64,000 bases of DNA, taken from contig NZ_NPKP01000009.1 in the NCBI RefSeq assembly GCF_008329585.1, positions 62,001 through 126,000 on the forward strand, written 5' to 3'. The stretch comes from Mycolicibacterium sp. P9-22 (GTDB taxonomy: Bacteria > Actinomycetota > Actinomycetes > Mycobacteriales > Mycobacteriaceae). How positions within the stretch are numbered: position 1 is the first letter of the stretch; every line of letters starts with the position of its first letter. The notes beneath the pieces are model-generated. The model saw only the letters and a list, made by a program, of their open reading frames with translations. It ran no database searches and was not told the DNA's origin. The translations under genes and the position numbers were made by a program. Of this stretch, positions 24,383 to 33,496 are shown piece after piece.

Positions 24383-25333
24383 TCAGTAGGACTGCCAGCC
24401 CGCGTTTCCCTGCCGGGCCTGTCCGTCGACGAGCACTGCGGGCGCGCCGTCGTGGACCCGGCCGATGACCCGCCACCCCGCCGGGACCGTGCCGGGAAAG
24501 GTGGCCACCAGCGCGTGGTCCTCTCCTCCACCGAACACCCAGTCCCAGGCGTCCTCGCCGGTGACCTCCGCGGCATCGGTCAAACCGTCGTGATCGGGGC
24601 CCAGCAAGTCCTTGGACACCTCGATCACGACTCCGGACGCCGCGGCGATGTGCCCGAGGTCGGCCAGCAACCCGTCGGACACATCCGTCATCGCGGTCGC
24701 GCCGGCATCGGCGGCGACACGACCCTGACCGTACGGCGGCTTGGGCACCAGATGGTGCTCGCGCAGCGCGGCATGATCACGGATACCATTGAGCCACAAC
24801 GAATATCCGGCACCTGAACGCCCCAGATCACCCGCCACGGCGACGGTGTCACCGGCGCGTGCGGTGTCCCGTCGCACCGGCGCGCGGCCACCGAGGTCAC
24901 CGAGCGCCGTCACCGACACCACCCAGTGCGGGGCGCTCACCAGATCACCCCCGGCGATACCCGCACCGCAGCGCTGCGCCTCGTCCCACATGCCGTCCGA
25001 CAATGCCTTCGCGGCGGTGGCCGGGGTGTCCGGCGGCGCACCGAAGGCGACCACGAACGCCGTCGGCGTCGCACCCATCGCCTCGATATCTGCGGCGTTC
25101 TGGGCGATGGCCTTGCGGCCGATGTCGCGCGGCGTCGACCAATCGAGCCGGAAATGCCTGTCCTGCACCAGCATGTCCGTCGACACCACAATTCGTCCGT
25201 CGGCGGCGGTGATCACCGCGGCATCGTCGCCGGGACCCAGCACCACAGCCTCGGGCTGGCGACGGTCCGCGTTGATCTGATCGATGACCCCGAACTCCCC
25301 GACCTGTGCCAACGTCGGCTCGTTGTCGCTCAT
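24383..25333 (-). CDS. thiL: Thiamine-monophosphate kinase
   Basis: 316 aa. Phosphorylates thiamine phosphate to the active cofactor thiamine diphosphate with ATP. PurM/ThiL-fold signatures are GPGDDAAVI, VSTDMLVQDRHF and the second-domain DVSDGLLADLGHIA. ATG 25333 (MSDNEPTLAQVGEFGVID) gives the normal family N-terminus; further upstream the frame covers the promoter of the divergent small gene. It shares the strand with ung, 27 bp downstream. Confidence 0.95.
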   Translation of the reverse strand: MSDNEPTLAQVGEFGVIDQINADRRQPEAVVLGPGDDAAVITAADGRIVVSTDMLVQDRHFRLDWSTPRDIGRKAIAQNAADIEAMGATPTAFVVAFGAPPDTPATAAKALSDGMWDEAQRCGAGIAGGDLVSAPHWVVSVTALGDLGGRAPVRRDTARAGDTVAVAGDLGRSGAGYSLWLNGIRDHAALREHHLVPKPPYGQGRVAADAGATAMTDVSDGLLADLGHIAAASGVVIEVSKDLLGPDHDGLTDAAEVTGEDAWDWVFGGGEDHALVATFPGTVPAGWRVIGRVHDGAPAVLVDGQARQGNAGWQSY

Positions 25334-25439
25334 CTCACCGTCCTGCCTACGGGTTCCCGGCCTGAACACTGCCGCGACCTGCGGTAGGTTTGGTCCCTGC
25401 GGCGACGAGTCTATGCAGCGGAAACGGAGGGCACACCCA

Positions 25440-25682
25440 GTGGTAGAGGCATTCATGCTGATTCAGACCGAGGTGGGCCGCGCCGAGGTCGTCGCGAAAC
25501 AGCTGACCGGACTGCCCGGGGTGCGCTCTGCGGAGTACGTGACGGGACCCTACGACGTGGTGGCCCGGATCGGCGCCGACAGCCACGACGGACTGCAACG
25601 CGACGTGGTGGACAAGGTGCAGCAGGTGGCCGGAATCACCCGGACCCTGACCTGCCCGATCGCCGAGACGCAGCATCCCTAG
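25440..25682 (+). CDS. Stand-alone Lrp/AsnC ligand-binding (RAM) domain protein
   Basis: 80 aa. The sequence VEAFMLIQTEVGRAEVVAKQL then GVRSAEYVTGPYDVVARI is the effector-binding half of Lrp/AsnC regulators, here without a DNA-binding domain. Such proteins bind amino acids and form oligomers. GTG 25440 has GGAGG 9 nt upstream. Divergent from thiL and 10 bp before the DUF3515 gene, so the latter is probably in the same operon. Confidence 0.88.
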   Translation: MVEAFMLIQTEVGRAEVVAKQLTGLPGVRSAEYVTGPYDVVARIGADSHDGLQRDVVDKVQQVAGITRTLTCPIAETQHP

Positions 25683-25692
25683 AGTTACCGGT

Positions 25693-26235
25693 GTGACACA
25701 GCCCGATGAGCAGGACGGCCCACCCCGGTCGCTGATCATCGCGGCCGTCGGGGTGGCCGTCGCCGCCGTGATCGTGGTGCTCACCTTCGCCGCCACCCGC
25801 CAAGCTGCGCCGCCGGACAAACCGGTGGCCATCGCTGCGGCACCCGCCCCGCAGGCCGACAGCCCGCAGTGCGCGGCGCTGCTGGAAGCGCTGCCCGAAC
25901 AGCTCGGCGATTACCGGCGTGCGCAGGCAGTCGAACCGGTGCCCGCCGGCGCCGCCGCCTGGCAGGCCGATCCCGACGCCGACGCGGTCATCCTGCGCTG
26001 CGGCCTCGATCGTCCGGTCGATTTCGTGGTGGGCACCCCGCTGCAGGTGGTCGACGAGGTGCAGTGGTTCGAGGTCAAGGCCTACGGCATCAGCACCTGG
26101 TTCGCCGTCGACCGCGGCACCTATGTGGCGCTCACGCTGCCGTCGGGATCCGGTCCGACGCCGATTCAACTGATCTCCAAGGCGATCGCGAAGACCATGC
26201 CGGCCCAGCCGCTGGATCCCGGGCCTCCGCGCTGA
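25693..26235 (+). CDS. DUF3515 exported/membrane-anchored protein
   Basis: 180 aa. An N-terminal hydrophobic helix (about 13-32) anchors an extracytoplasmic domain with two cysteines (SPQCAALLEALP and ILRCGLDRP) likely to form a disulfide. The layout matches the actinobacterial DUF3515 family and Rv2980 by position. No enzymatic motif is visible. GTG start at 25693; TAGAGT lies about 7 nt upstream, so a leaderless start is possible. Convergent with ddl, 7 bp away. Confidence 0.85.
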   Translation: MTQPDEQDGPPRSLIIAAVGVAVAAVIVVLTFAATRQAAPPDKPVAIAAAPAPQADSPQCAALLEALPEQLGDYRRAQAVEPVPAGAAAWQADPDADAVILRCGLDRPVDFVVGTPLQVVDEVQWFEVKAYGISTWFAVDRGTYVALTLPSGSGPTPIQLISKAIAKTMPAQPLDPGPPR

Positions 26236-26242
26236 CCGAGAA

Positions 26243-27340
26243 TCAGCGCAGGCCGGTACCCCGGGCCACCGCGGTGTCGACCATCGTCGCCAGCAGCGTC
26301 GGGTAGTCCACTCCGCTGGCCGCCCACATCCGCGGGTACATGGAGATGGTGGTGAAACCGGGCATCGTGTTGATCTCGTTGACCACCGGGCCATCCTCGG
26401 TGAGAAAGAAGTCGACCCGGGCCAGGCCCTGGCAGTCGATGGCGCGGAACGCCCTGATGGCCAGCGCGCGCAGCTCGTCGGCGATGTCGTCGTCGACCTT
26501 GGCCGGCACATCGAGTTCGGCGGCGTCATCGAGGTATTTGGTGGCGAAATCGTAGAAGGTGTCCTCCCGGTCGCGCACCCCGGCCACCCGGATCTCACCG
26601 ATCTCGCTGGCCTCCACGCGCCCGTCCGCGAACTCCAGCACGCCGCATTCCAGTTCGCGGCCGATGATGGCCGCCTCGACGATGACCTTCGGGTCGTGCC
26701 GGCGGGCGTCGGCGATCGCGGTGTCCAGCTGATCCCACGCGGTGACCCGGTTGACCCCGATCGAGGAGCCACCGCGGGCCGGTTTGACGAACACCGGCAG
26801 GCCGAGGCGCTTCCGGTCATCGAGCGCGACGGTCTCCTGATGCGGCCGCAGCACGACATGGTCGCCGATCGGCAGCCCGTCGGCCACCAGCAGTTTCTTG
26901 GTGAATTCCTTGTCCATACCGGTGGCGCTGGCCAGCACCCCCGCCCCGACATAGGGCACACCGGCCAGTTCGAGCAGGCCCTGGATGGTGCCGTCCTCGC
27001 CGTAGGGGCCGTGCAGCACCGGGAACACCACGTCCACGGCGGCCAGGACCTCACCGGCACCCTCGCCCAGCGACAGCAGTTCACCCTTGCGCACCGGGTC
27101 GGCGGCCAGCGCCAGCGCGGCGCCGCCGGCCACATTCGGCAGCTCACCGGCGGTGATCGCCAACGTCTCGGGCTTACCGTCGGTCAGCACCCAGGATCCG
27201 TCCGGGGTGATGCCCACGGCGACCACCTCGAAGCGCTGCGGGTCCAGATTGCGCAGGATGCTTCCTGCGGAAACACAGGAAATCCCGTGCTCAGAACTGC
27301 GTCCGCCATAGATGACGGCGACACGGGTACGGGCACTCAC
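26243..27340 (-). CDS. ddl: D-alanine--D-alanine ligase
   Basis: 365 aa. ATP-grasp ligase making the D-Ala-D-Ala dipeptide for peptidoglycan precursors, target of D-cycloserine. The N-terminal RVAVIYGGRSSEHGISCVSAGS, the ATP-grasp lid region PARGGSSIGVNRV, and the metal-binding end VNEINTMPGFTTISMYP are all present. Length agrees with M. tuberculosis DdlA (373 aa from memory). 52 bp downstream of a PLP-enzyme gene on the same strand. Confidence 0.97.
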   Translation of the reverse strand: MSARTRVAVIYGGRSSEHGISCVSAGSILRNLDPQRFEVVAVGITPDGSWVLTDGKPETLAITAGELPNVAGGAALALAADPVRKGELLSLGEGAGEVLAAVDVVFPVLHGPYGEDGTIQGLLELAGVPYVGAGVLASATGMDKEFTKKLLVADGLPIGDHVVLRPHQETVALDDRKRLGLPVFVKPARGGSSIGVNRVTAWDQLDTAIADARRHDPKVIVEAAIIGRELECGVLEFADGRVEASEIGEIRVAGVRDREDTFYDFATKYLDDAAELDVPAKVDDDIADELRALAIRAFRAIDCQGLARVDFFLTEDGPVVNEINTMPGFTTISMYPRMWAASGVDYPTLLATMVDTAVARGTGLR

Positions 27341-27392
27341 AACCTGCAGAGGCTACCGGTTTCGGGCGCCGGCCGGATTCTCAGGGATTGGC

Positions 27393-28493
27393 TCAGGCCA
27401 GCGCGCGCTCGATATCGGCGACGATATCGTCGGTGTCCTCGATGCCCAGCGAGATTCTGGCGAAGCCCTCGGGCACCGGGTCCCCCCACCGTGCGCGGCG
27501 GTCCACGCAGGTGTGGATTCCGCCGAAACTGGTGGCCGCCACCAGCAGCGCGCTGCGCTCCACCAGCTTGTGCACGGCGCCAGCATCGGCGAGTTCGACC
27601 GACACCAGGCCTCCGAAACGCCGCATCTGCTCGACGGCGATCGGGTGGGCTGGATCCTGCGGCAAACCCGGGTAGCGCACCGCGCGCACCGCCGGATGAT
27701 CGCGCAGCATCAGCGCCACCGCCTGCGCGTTGCGGCACTGCCGGTCGATCCGCAACCCGGCGCTGCCCAGGCTGCGCAGCACCAGCCAGGCCTCGAACGT
27801 GCCGAGCACCGGCCCGGCCAGCAGCCGGTCGCGTTCCACCGCGGCCATCAGCTCCGGATGGCAGCCGGCGACATAACCGGCCAGCAGGTCGCTGTGCCCG
27901 GACAGTGCCTTGGTGGCGCTGGCGACCACGAGGTCCGCCCCCAGCGACAGCGGCTGCAGACCCAGTGGGGTGGCTGCGGTGTTGTCGACCAGCAGGGTGG
28001 CGCCGCGCGAACGACACGTGGTGGCCAGCCGGTGCAGGTCCACCACGTCCAGCGTCGGGTTCACCGGCGTCTCGGCGAGCACGACGTCGGCATGCTCGGC
28101 CGCGGCACACATCTGCGCGGCGGAGGCCTCGACCACGGTGACACCCAGCGGTGCCAGGTATTCGGCGGCGTACCGGCGCACCTGGTAGTAGCCGTCGGAG
28201 GGCACGACCAGGGTCTTGCCCGGTGTGGCCAGCACCCGTAGAGCCGCACTGATCGCGCCCATGCCGGAACCGAAGGTCAGCGCCGAGGAGGCGCCCTCCA
28301 GTTCGGCGAGGGCCGATTCCAGCTGGCGCCACGTCGGATTCGACACCCGCCCGTAGGTGTCCAGCGGTGCGGACTCGTCCGGTGACAGGTGGTAGGCCGA
28401 CGCCGGAACCGGCACCGGAGCGACGGGTGAACCTGGGATTGCATGTGCCCCAACAGCATTCACGCTGCGGGTGGAGTCGCCGTAACCATCCAT
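27393..28493 (-). CDS. Cys/Met metabolism PLP-dependent enzyme (cystathionine gamma-lyase/synthase type)
   Basis: 366 aa. Fold-type I PLP enzyme. SGMGAISAALRVL, ETPVNPTLDVVDL and the Schiff-base Lys in SATKALSGHSDLL are the trans-sulfuration signatures. It would act on cystathionine, homocysteine or another sulfur amino acid; the exact reaction cannot be read. ATG 28493 is preferred to ATG 28499 because GGGAG lies directly against the latter but 6-7 nt from the former. It sits between ddl and gpsA, which are adjacent in M. tuberculosis from memory, so it is an accessory gene. Confidence 0.87.
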   Translation of the reverse strand: MDGYGDSTRSVNAVGAHAIPGSPVAPVPVPASAYHLSPDESAPLDTYGRVSNPTWRQLESALAELEGASSALTFGSGMGAISAALRVLATPGKTLVVPSDGYYQVRRYAAEYLAPLGVTVVEASAAQMCAAAEHADVVLAETPVNPTLDVVDLHRLATTCRSRGATLLVDNTAATPLGLQPLSLGADLVVASATKALSGHSDLLAGYVAGCHPELMAAVERDRLLAGPVLGTFEAWLVLRSLGSAGLRIDRQCRNAQAVALMLRDHPAVRAVRYPGLPQDPAHPIAVEQMRRFGGLVSVELADAGAVHKLVERSALLVAATSFGGIHTCVDRRARWGDPVPEGFARISLGIEDTDDIVADIERALA

Positions 28494-28521
28494 GTCCATC
28501 TCCCGTCGCTTCGCGCGCCGC

Positions 28522-29520
28522 TCATTCCGGTTTGGTGCTGCGCCCCAGCAGCAGCATCACGGCCTGTTCGACGGACAGACCGCGATGGCAGACCTGGTGG
28601 ACCGCGTCGGTGAGCGGCATCTCGACGTCGTAGCTCGATGCCAGCGCCAGCACCGACTGGCACGACGTGGCACCCTCGGCCACGTGCCCCTGGGCATCAC
28701 GCAGCGCGGACTCCATCGAACCGCCCTGCCCCAGCCGCGCCCCGAAGGTCCGGTTGCGTGACTGCGGCGAGGTGCAGGTGGCCACCAGGTCGCCGACGCC
28801 GGCCAGGCCCGCCAGCGTTGCCCCCTTGGCGCCCAACGCGATCCCCAGCCGCATGATCTCGGCGAGACCGCGGGTGATGATCGCCGCCGAGGTGTTCTCA
28901 CCCAGCCCCACGCCGGCTGCCATACCGCAGGCCAGCGCGATGACGTTCTTGCAGGCGCCACCGATCTCGGCGCCCACCACGTCGGCGTTGGTGTACGGGC
29001 GGAAGTACGCGGTGGACAGCGCGCGCTGCAACGCCACGGCGCGGCCCGAGTCACTGCACGCGACGACCGTCGCGGCGGGCTGCTCGTCGGCGACCTCTTT
29101 GGCCAGGTTCGGCCCGGTCACCACCGCCACCCGCGCCTGCTCGGCACCGGTCACCTGGGAGATCACCTGGCTCATCCGCATCAGGGTGTCCAGTTCGATG
29201 CCCTTGGCCAGGCTGACCAACGTGGCGTCCTGCCCGATCAGGTGTTTCCAGGACTCCAGGTTTGTCCTCAGCGTCTGCGACGGCACGCCCAGCAGCACGG
29301 TGCAGGCACCGTCGAGCGCTTCGGCCGCATCGCCGGTGGCCCGGATGCCGGTGGGCAGCGGGGTGTCCCCGAGGTAATCCGGGTTGCGGTGGGTCGCGTT
29401 GATCTCGTCGGCCAGTTCTGGTCGACGGGTCCACAGCGTCACCTTGTTACCGGCGTCGGCGAGCACCTTGGCCAGCGCTGTTCCCCACGCACCGGCTCCC
29501 ATCACAGCGGCTTCGACCAC
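28522..29520 (-). CDS. gpsA: Glycerol-3-phosphate dehydrogenase [NAD(P)+]
   Basis: 332 aa. Reduces dihydroxyacetone phosphate to sn-glycerol 3-phosphate for phospholipid synthesis. The N-terminal Rossmann motif is GAGAWGTALAKVLA; KGIELDT, the catalytic-Lys region VGAEIGGACKNVIALA and GLAGVGDLVATC are family markers. It is in the position of gpdA2 (Rv2982c). GTG start at 29520, 35 bp from the divergent fbiD start. Confidence 0.96.
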   Translation of the reverse strand: MVEAAVMGAGAWGTALAKVLADAGNKVTLWTRRPELADEINATHRNPDYLGDTPLPTGIRATGDAAEALDGACTVLLGVPSQTLRTNLESWKHLIGQDATLVSLAKGIELDTLMRMSQVISQVTGAEQARVAVVTGPNLAKEVADEQPAATVVACSDSGRAVALQRALSTAYFRPYTNADVVGAEIGGACKNVIALACGMAAGVGLGENTSAAIITRGLAEIMRLGIALGAKGATLAGLAGVGDLVATCTSPQSRNRTFGARLGQGGSMESALRDAQGHVAEGATSCQSVLALASSYDVEMPLTDAVHQVCHRGLSVEQAVMLLLGRSTKPE

Positions 29521-29555
29521 GGCTCAACCCTAGCTTCCCCGCGAAGACTGGCAGG

Positions 29556-30224
29556 ATGGCGGATATGAAGGGCAGCAACGCGCAGCCGGAGGTCGGTGTG
29601 CTGATCGCGGTGAAGCGGCTGACCGCGGCGAAGACCCGGCTGGCGCCGGTGCTCTCGGCCTCGGCTCGGGAGAGTCTGGTGCTGGCGATGTTGATGGACA
29701 CCGTCGCCGCGGCCTCGGCCGTGCCGACCGTGACTTCGATCACCGTGGTGACGCCGGATCCCGATGCGGCGGCAGCCGCCCGCGAGCTCGGCGCGCAGGC
29801 GCTGATGGACCCGACCCCCGAGGGACACCCGGATCCGTTGAACAACGCGCTCAGCGTGGCCGAAGCGGCGGCGCTCGTCCCCAACATCGTTGTCCTCCAA
29901 GGTGACCTACCGGCGCTGCGAACCGATGAACTGGCCGAGGCACTTGCCGCCGCACGCCGGCACCCGCGCAGCTTCGTCAGCGACCGGCATGGCACCGGCA
30001 CCTCCGCGCTGTTCGCGTTCGGCGTCCCGCTCGATCCTCGGTTCGGCGTGGAATCCACACGCCGCCATGCTGATTCGGGCGCGGCCGAACTGATCGGCAG
30101 CTGGCCGGGACTGCGTTGCGATATCGACACACCCGATGATCTCGCCGCAGCACTGCACTTCGGGCTCGGTCCGGTGACACACCGGGTGGTCGGCGCGCTG
30201 CCGTCCACCGGCAGCGACGGGTGA
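29556..30224 (+). CDS. fbiD: Phosphoenolpyruvate guanylyltransferase (CofC/FbiD)
   Basis: 222 aa. GTP-dependent nucleotidyltransferase in coenzyme F420 synthesis; the mycobacterial enzyme activates phosphoenolpyruvate, giving dehydro-F420 intermediates. It shows the MobA-like start VGVLIAVKRLTAAKTRL, the acidic metal site VLQGDLPALRTDEL, and the GTSALFAFG loop. It corresponds to Rv2983. ATG 29556 yields the standard length; the gene lies divergent to gpsA and just ahead of ppk. Confidence 0.94.
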   Translation: MADMKGSNAQPEVGVLIAVKRLTAAKTRLAPVLSASARESLVLAMLMDTVAAASAVPTVTSITVVTPDPDAAAAARELGAQALMDPTPEGHPDPLNNALSVAEAAALVPNIVVLQGDLPALRTDELAEALAAARRHPRSFVSDRHGTGTSALFAFGVPLDPRFGVESTRRHADSGAAELIGSWPGLRCDIDTPDDLAAALHFGLGPVTHRVVGALPSTGSDG

Positions 30225-30248
30225 TGACGGTGCGCACTGGAATGCGCG

Positions 30249-32444
30249 GTGGGGATAGGCAATGATCGACAGATGACCGACGCCGACACAACGACTACCG
30301 ACATCGAGTGGACGCCGGCCGAGGCCGTGGACAGTTCGCCCGACGCTCCGCCCGCAGAGACCGCCGCGGCCATCGAGGATGCCCTCCCCGAGGATCGCTA
30401 CCTCAATCGCGAGCTGAGCTGGCTGGACTTCAACGCCCGGGTGCTCGCGCTGGCCGCCGACACCTCACTGCCGCTGCTGGAGCGCGCCAAGTTCCTGGCC
30501 ATCTTCTCCTCCAATCTCGACGAGTTCTACATGGTGCGCGTCGCCGGTCTGAAACGTCGCGACGAGATGGGCCTGTCGGTGCGTTCGGCCGACGGCCTGT
30601 CCCCACGGGAACAGTTGCGCCGCATCGGTGAGCGCACCCAGCAGATCTCCAGCCGCCACGCGCAGGTGTTCCTGGAATCGGTGCGGCCCGCGCTGGCCGA
30701 AAAGGGCATCGTGATCGTCAGCTGGGCCGATCTGGACGAGGACGAACACGCGACACTGTCCACCTACTTCCATGAGCAGGTGTTCCCCGTGCTGACGCCG
30801 CTGGCCGTCGACCCGGCGCACCCGTTCCCGTTCGTCAGTGGCCTGAGCCTGAATCTGGCCGTCACGGTGCGCCAGCCCGATGACCGCACGCAGCACTTCG
30901 CCCGAATCAAGGTGCCCGACAATGTCGACCGGTTCGTCGAACTGCCCCGCCGCGAAGGGGCTGACGGCACTCCGGGCCCGGTGCGCTTCCTGCCGCTGGA
31001 AGAGTTGATCGGCGCATTCCTGTCGGTGCTGTTCCCCGGCCTGGAGGTCGTCGAGCAGCATGCGTTCCGGATCACCCGTAACGCCGATTTCGAGGTCGCC
31101 GAGGACCGCGACGAAGATCTGTTGCAGGCGCTGGAACGGGAACTGGCCCGGCGCCGGTTCGGTTCCCCGGTGCGCCTCGAGGTCGCCGACGACATGACCG
31201 AGAACATGCTCGAGCTGTTGTTGCGGGAACTCGACGTGCATCCCGGCGATGTCATCGAGGTGCCCGGACTGCTCGACCTTTCGTCACTGTGGCAGATCTA
31301 CGGGGTCGACCGGCCCGATCTCAAGGACCGTCCGTTCGTGCCCGCCACCCCCGCGGCGTTCGGCGAGCGCGAGACACCCAAGAGCATCTTCTCGACGCTG
31401 CGTGACGGTGATGTGCTGGTGCACCATCCCTATGACTCGTTCTCGACGACGGTGCAGCGCTTCATCGAACAGGCCGCCGCGGACCCGAACGTGCTGGCCA
31501 TCAAGCAGACTCTGTACCGCACCTCCGGTGATTCGCCGATCGTCAACGCACTCATCGACGCCGCGGAGGCCGGCAAGCAGGTGGTGGCGCTCGTGGAGAT
31601 CAAGGCACGGTTCGACGAGCAGGCCAATATCAAATGGGCGCGTGCCCTCGAACAAGCCGGTGTGCACGTGGTTTACGGGCTCATCGGGCTCAAGACCCAC
31701 TGCAAGACCTGCCTCGTGGTGCGCCGCGAGGGCTCGACTATCCGGCGGTACTGCCATATCGGCACGGGTAACTACAACCCGAAAACAGCCCGTCTGTATG
31801 AGGATGTCGGCCTGCTGACCGCCTCCCCCGATATCGGCGCGGACCTGACCGACCTGTTCAACTCGTTGACGGGGTACTCCCGCAAGGTGTCCTATCGCAA
31901 TCTGCTGGTGGCGCCGCACAGTGTGCGCAAGGGCATCATCGGGCGGATCGAGCAGGAGACCGCCGCACATCTGGAGAACGGGCAGGGCCGAATCCGGCTG
32001 AAGGCCAACGCCCTGGTCGATGAGCAGGTCATCGATGCGCTCTACCGGGCATCGCAGGCCGGCGTCCGGGTCGAGGTCGTGGTGCGCGGAATCTGCGCGC
32101 TACGTCCCGGTCAGGAGGGCTTGTCCGAGAACATCGTGGTGCGCTCGATCCTCGGCCGGTTCCTGGAACACTCCCGGATTATTCACTTCCGCGCCATCAA
32201 CGAGTTCTGGATCGGCAGTGCCGACATGATGCATCGTAATCTGGACCGCCGTGTGGAAGTCATGGCACAGGTCAAGGATCAGCGGCTGACAGCCCAGTTG
32301 GACGAGATGTTCGAGTCCACCATGGATCCGGCGACCCGGTGCTGGGAGCTCCAGGCGGACGGTCGATGGAATGCGCTGCCGCTCCCCGGCCAGACGGTGC
32401 GCGACCACCAAGTCGCCCTGATGGCGAAACATCGCTCACCCTGA
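30249..32444 (+). CDS. ppk: Polyphosphate kinase 1
   Basis: 731 aa. Reversibly polymerises the gamma-phosphate of ATP into inorganic polyphosphate. The N-terminal domain (RYLNRELSWLDFNARVL), the head domain and two PLD-like C-terminal domains are complete. The autophosphorylated His is in GLKTHCK, with HVGTGNYN-type motif HIGTGNYNPKTARLYEDVG and HRNLDRRVEVM. The start is either GTG 30249 or ATG 30273; I keep 30249 because the extra codons (GNDRQMTDAD) resemble the remembered M. tuberculosis N-terminus. Neither has a strong ribosome site. Confidence 0.96.
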   Translation: MGIGNDRQMTDADTTTTDIEWTPAEAVDSSPDAPPAETAAAIEDALPEDRYLNRELSWLDFNARVLALAADTSLPLLERAKFLAIFSSNLDEFYMVRVAGLKRRDEMGLSVRSADGLSPREQLRRIGERTQQISSRHAQVFLESVRPALAEKGIVIVSWADLDEDEHATLSTYFHEQVFPVLTPLAVDPAHPFPFVSGLSLNLAVTVRQPDDRTQHFARIKVPDNVDRFVELPRREGADGTPGPVRFLPLEELIGAFLSVLFPGLEVVEQHAFRITRNADFEVAEDRDEDLLQALERELARRRFGSPVRLEVADDMTENMLELLLRELDVHPGDVIEVPGLLDLSSLWQIYGVDRPDLKDRPFVPATPAAFGERETPKSIFSTLRDGDVLVHHPYDSFSTTVQRFIEQAAADPNVLAIKQTLYRTSGDSPIVNALIDAAEAGKQVVALVEIKARFDEQANIKWARALEQAGVHVVYGLIGLKTHCKTCLVVRREGSTIRRYCHIGTGNYNPKTARLYEDVGLLTASPDIGADLTDLFNSLTGYSRKVSYRNLLVAPHSVRKGIIGRIEQETAAHLENGQGRIRLKANALVDEQVIDALYRASQAGVRVEVVVRGICALRPGQEGLSENIVVRSILGRFLEHSRIIHFRAINEFWIGSADMMHRNLDRRVEVMAQVKDQRLTAQLDEMFESTMDPATRCWELQADGRWNALPLPGQTVRDHQVALMAKHRSP

Positions 32445-32484
32445 CGCCCGGACTGTCGGCCACTGACAACACGTAGGAGTTGAT

Positions 32485-33405
32485 GTGTCGGACAGCTCGA
32501 CCCGCAAGAAGGTGAAGACTGTGCACGCCGCCGGTGCGGTGTTGTGGCGGGAGCATGCGGGACGAACCGAGGTCGCGGTGGTGCACCGTCCGCGCTACGA
32601 CGACTGGTCACTTCCCAAGGGCAAGGTCGATCCCGGGGAGAGCCACCCGGCCACCGCCGTCCGGGAGATCCGTGAGGAGACCGGGTTTCAGAGCCGGCTC
32701 GGGCGCAGGCTGGCCGTCATCAGTTATCCGGTGGAGGGTGCCGTCAAGCGCGTGGTGTACTGGGCGGCCGGCGCCGTCGACGGCGAGTTCAGCCCCAATG
32801 ACGAGGTGGACGAGCTGCTCTGGCTGCCGCACAAGGAGGCAATGAAGCGGCTGCATTATCAGCAGGACCGTAAGGTGCTGCGACGCTTCGCCAAAGCACC
32901 CGCCGACACCGCGACGACGATCATCGTGCGGCATGCCCGGGCCGGTTCGCGCTCGAAGTACAAAGGTGAGGACTGCAAACGACCGCTGGACAAGCTCGGC
33001 CGCGCTCAGGCCGAATCGCTGGTGAGTCAACTACTTGCCTTCGGCGTCACCGAGCTGCACGCCGCTCCGCGGGTGCGATGCCGGCAGACGCTGGAGCCGC
33101 TGGCTCAGGAAATCAGCGTGCCCATCGACGACGAGGCCGCCCTCACCGACGAGGCCTATACCGAGGACAAGAAGGCCGCCCGCGCCCGGGTTTTGGAGAT
33201 CGCCTCCGGTTCAGCCGGTGTGACGCCGGTGATCTGCACCCAGGGCAAGGTGATCCCTGATCTCATCGCGTGGTGGTGCGAGCGCGACGGTGTGCGCCCG
33301 GACAAGTCGCGTAACCGCAAGGGCAGCACCTGGGTGCTGTCATCGGCCGGCGGTCACCTGATCGCCGCCGACCATATCGGCAGCCCACTGGCCGTCCTGG
33401 ACTGA
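32485..33405 (+). CDS. mutT1: MutT1, Nudix hydrolase fused to a histidine phosphatase
   Basis: 306 aa. Sanitises oxidised nucleotides such as 8-oxo-GTP and di-adenosine polyphosphates. The N-terminal Nudix domain holds the box GKVDPGES...REIREETGF (about 46-68); the C-terminal phosphoglycerate-mutase-like domain starts with IIVRHARAGS, the RHG-type catalytic motif. This fusion is typical of mycobacterial MutT1 (Rv2985). GTG 32485 follows TAGGAG at a good distance. A strong bidirectional terminator separates it from hupB. Confidence 0.95.
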   Translation: MSDSSTRKKVKTVHAAGAVLWREHAGRTEVAVVHRPRYDDWSLPKGKVDPGESHPATAVREIREETGFQSRLGRRLAVISYPVEGAVKRVVYWAAGAVDGEFSPNDEVDELLWLPHKEAMKRLHYQQDRKVLRRFAKAPADTATTIIVRHARAGSRSKYKGEDCKRPLDKLGRAQAESLVSQLLAFGVTELHAAPRVRCRQTLEPLAQEISVPIDDEAALTDEAYTEDKKAARARVLEIASGSAGVTPVICTQGKVIPDLIAWWCERDGVRPDKSRNRKGSTWVLSSAGGHLIAADHIGSPLAVLD

Positions 33406-33444
33406 CCGCGGGGTGTAGCGCCCGCAGTCGCTGCGCCGACACAG

Positions 33445-33480
33445 AAAAGCACCCCAGAGCTTGCGCTCTGGGGTGCTTTT
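33445..33480. terminator. Bidirectional intrinsic terminator between mutT1 and hupB
   Basis: A perfect 16-bp stem (AAAAGCACCCCAGAGC against its complement) with loop TTGC. It has A4 at one end and T4 at the other, so it can stop transcription from both mutT1 and hupB. Confidence 0.93.
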
Positions 33481-33496
33481 GCAGTTTCAGCCGGAA

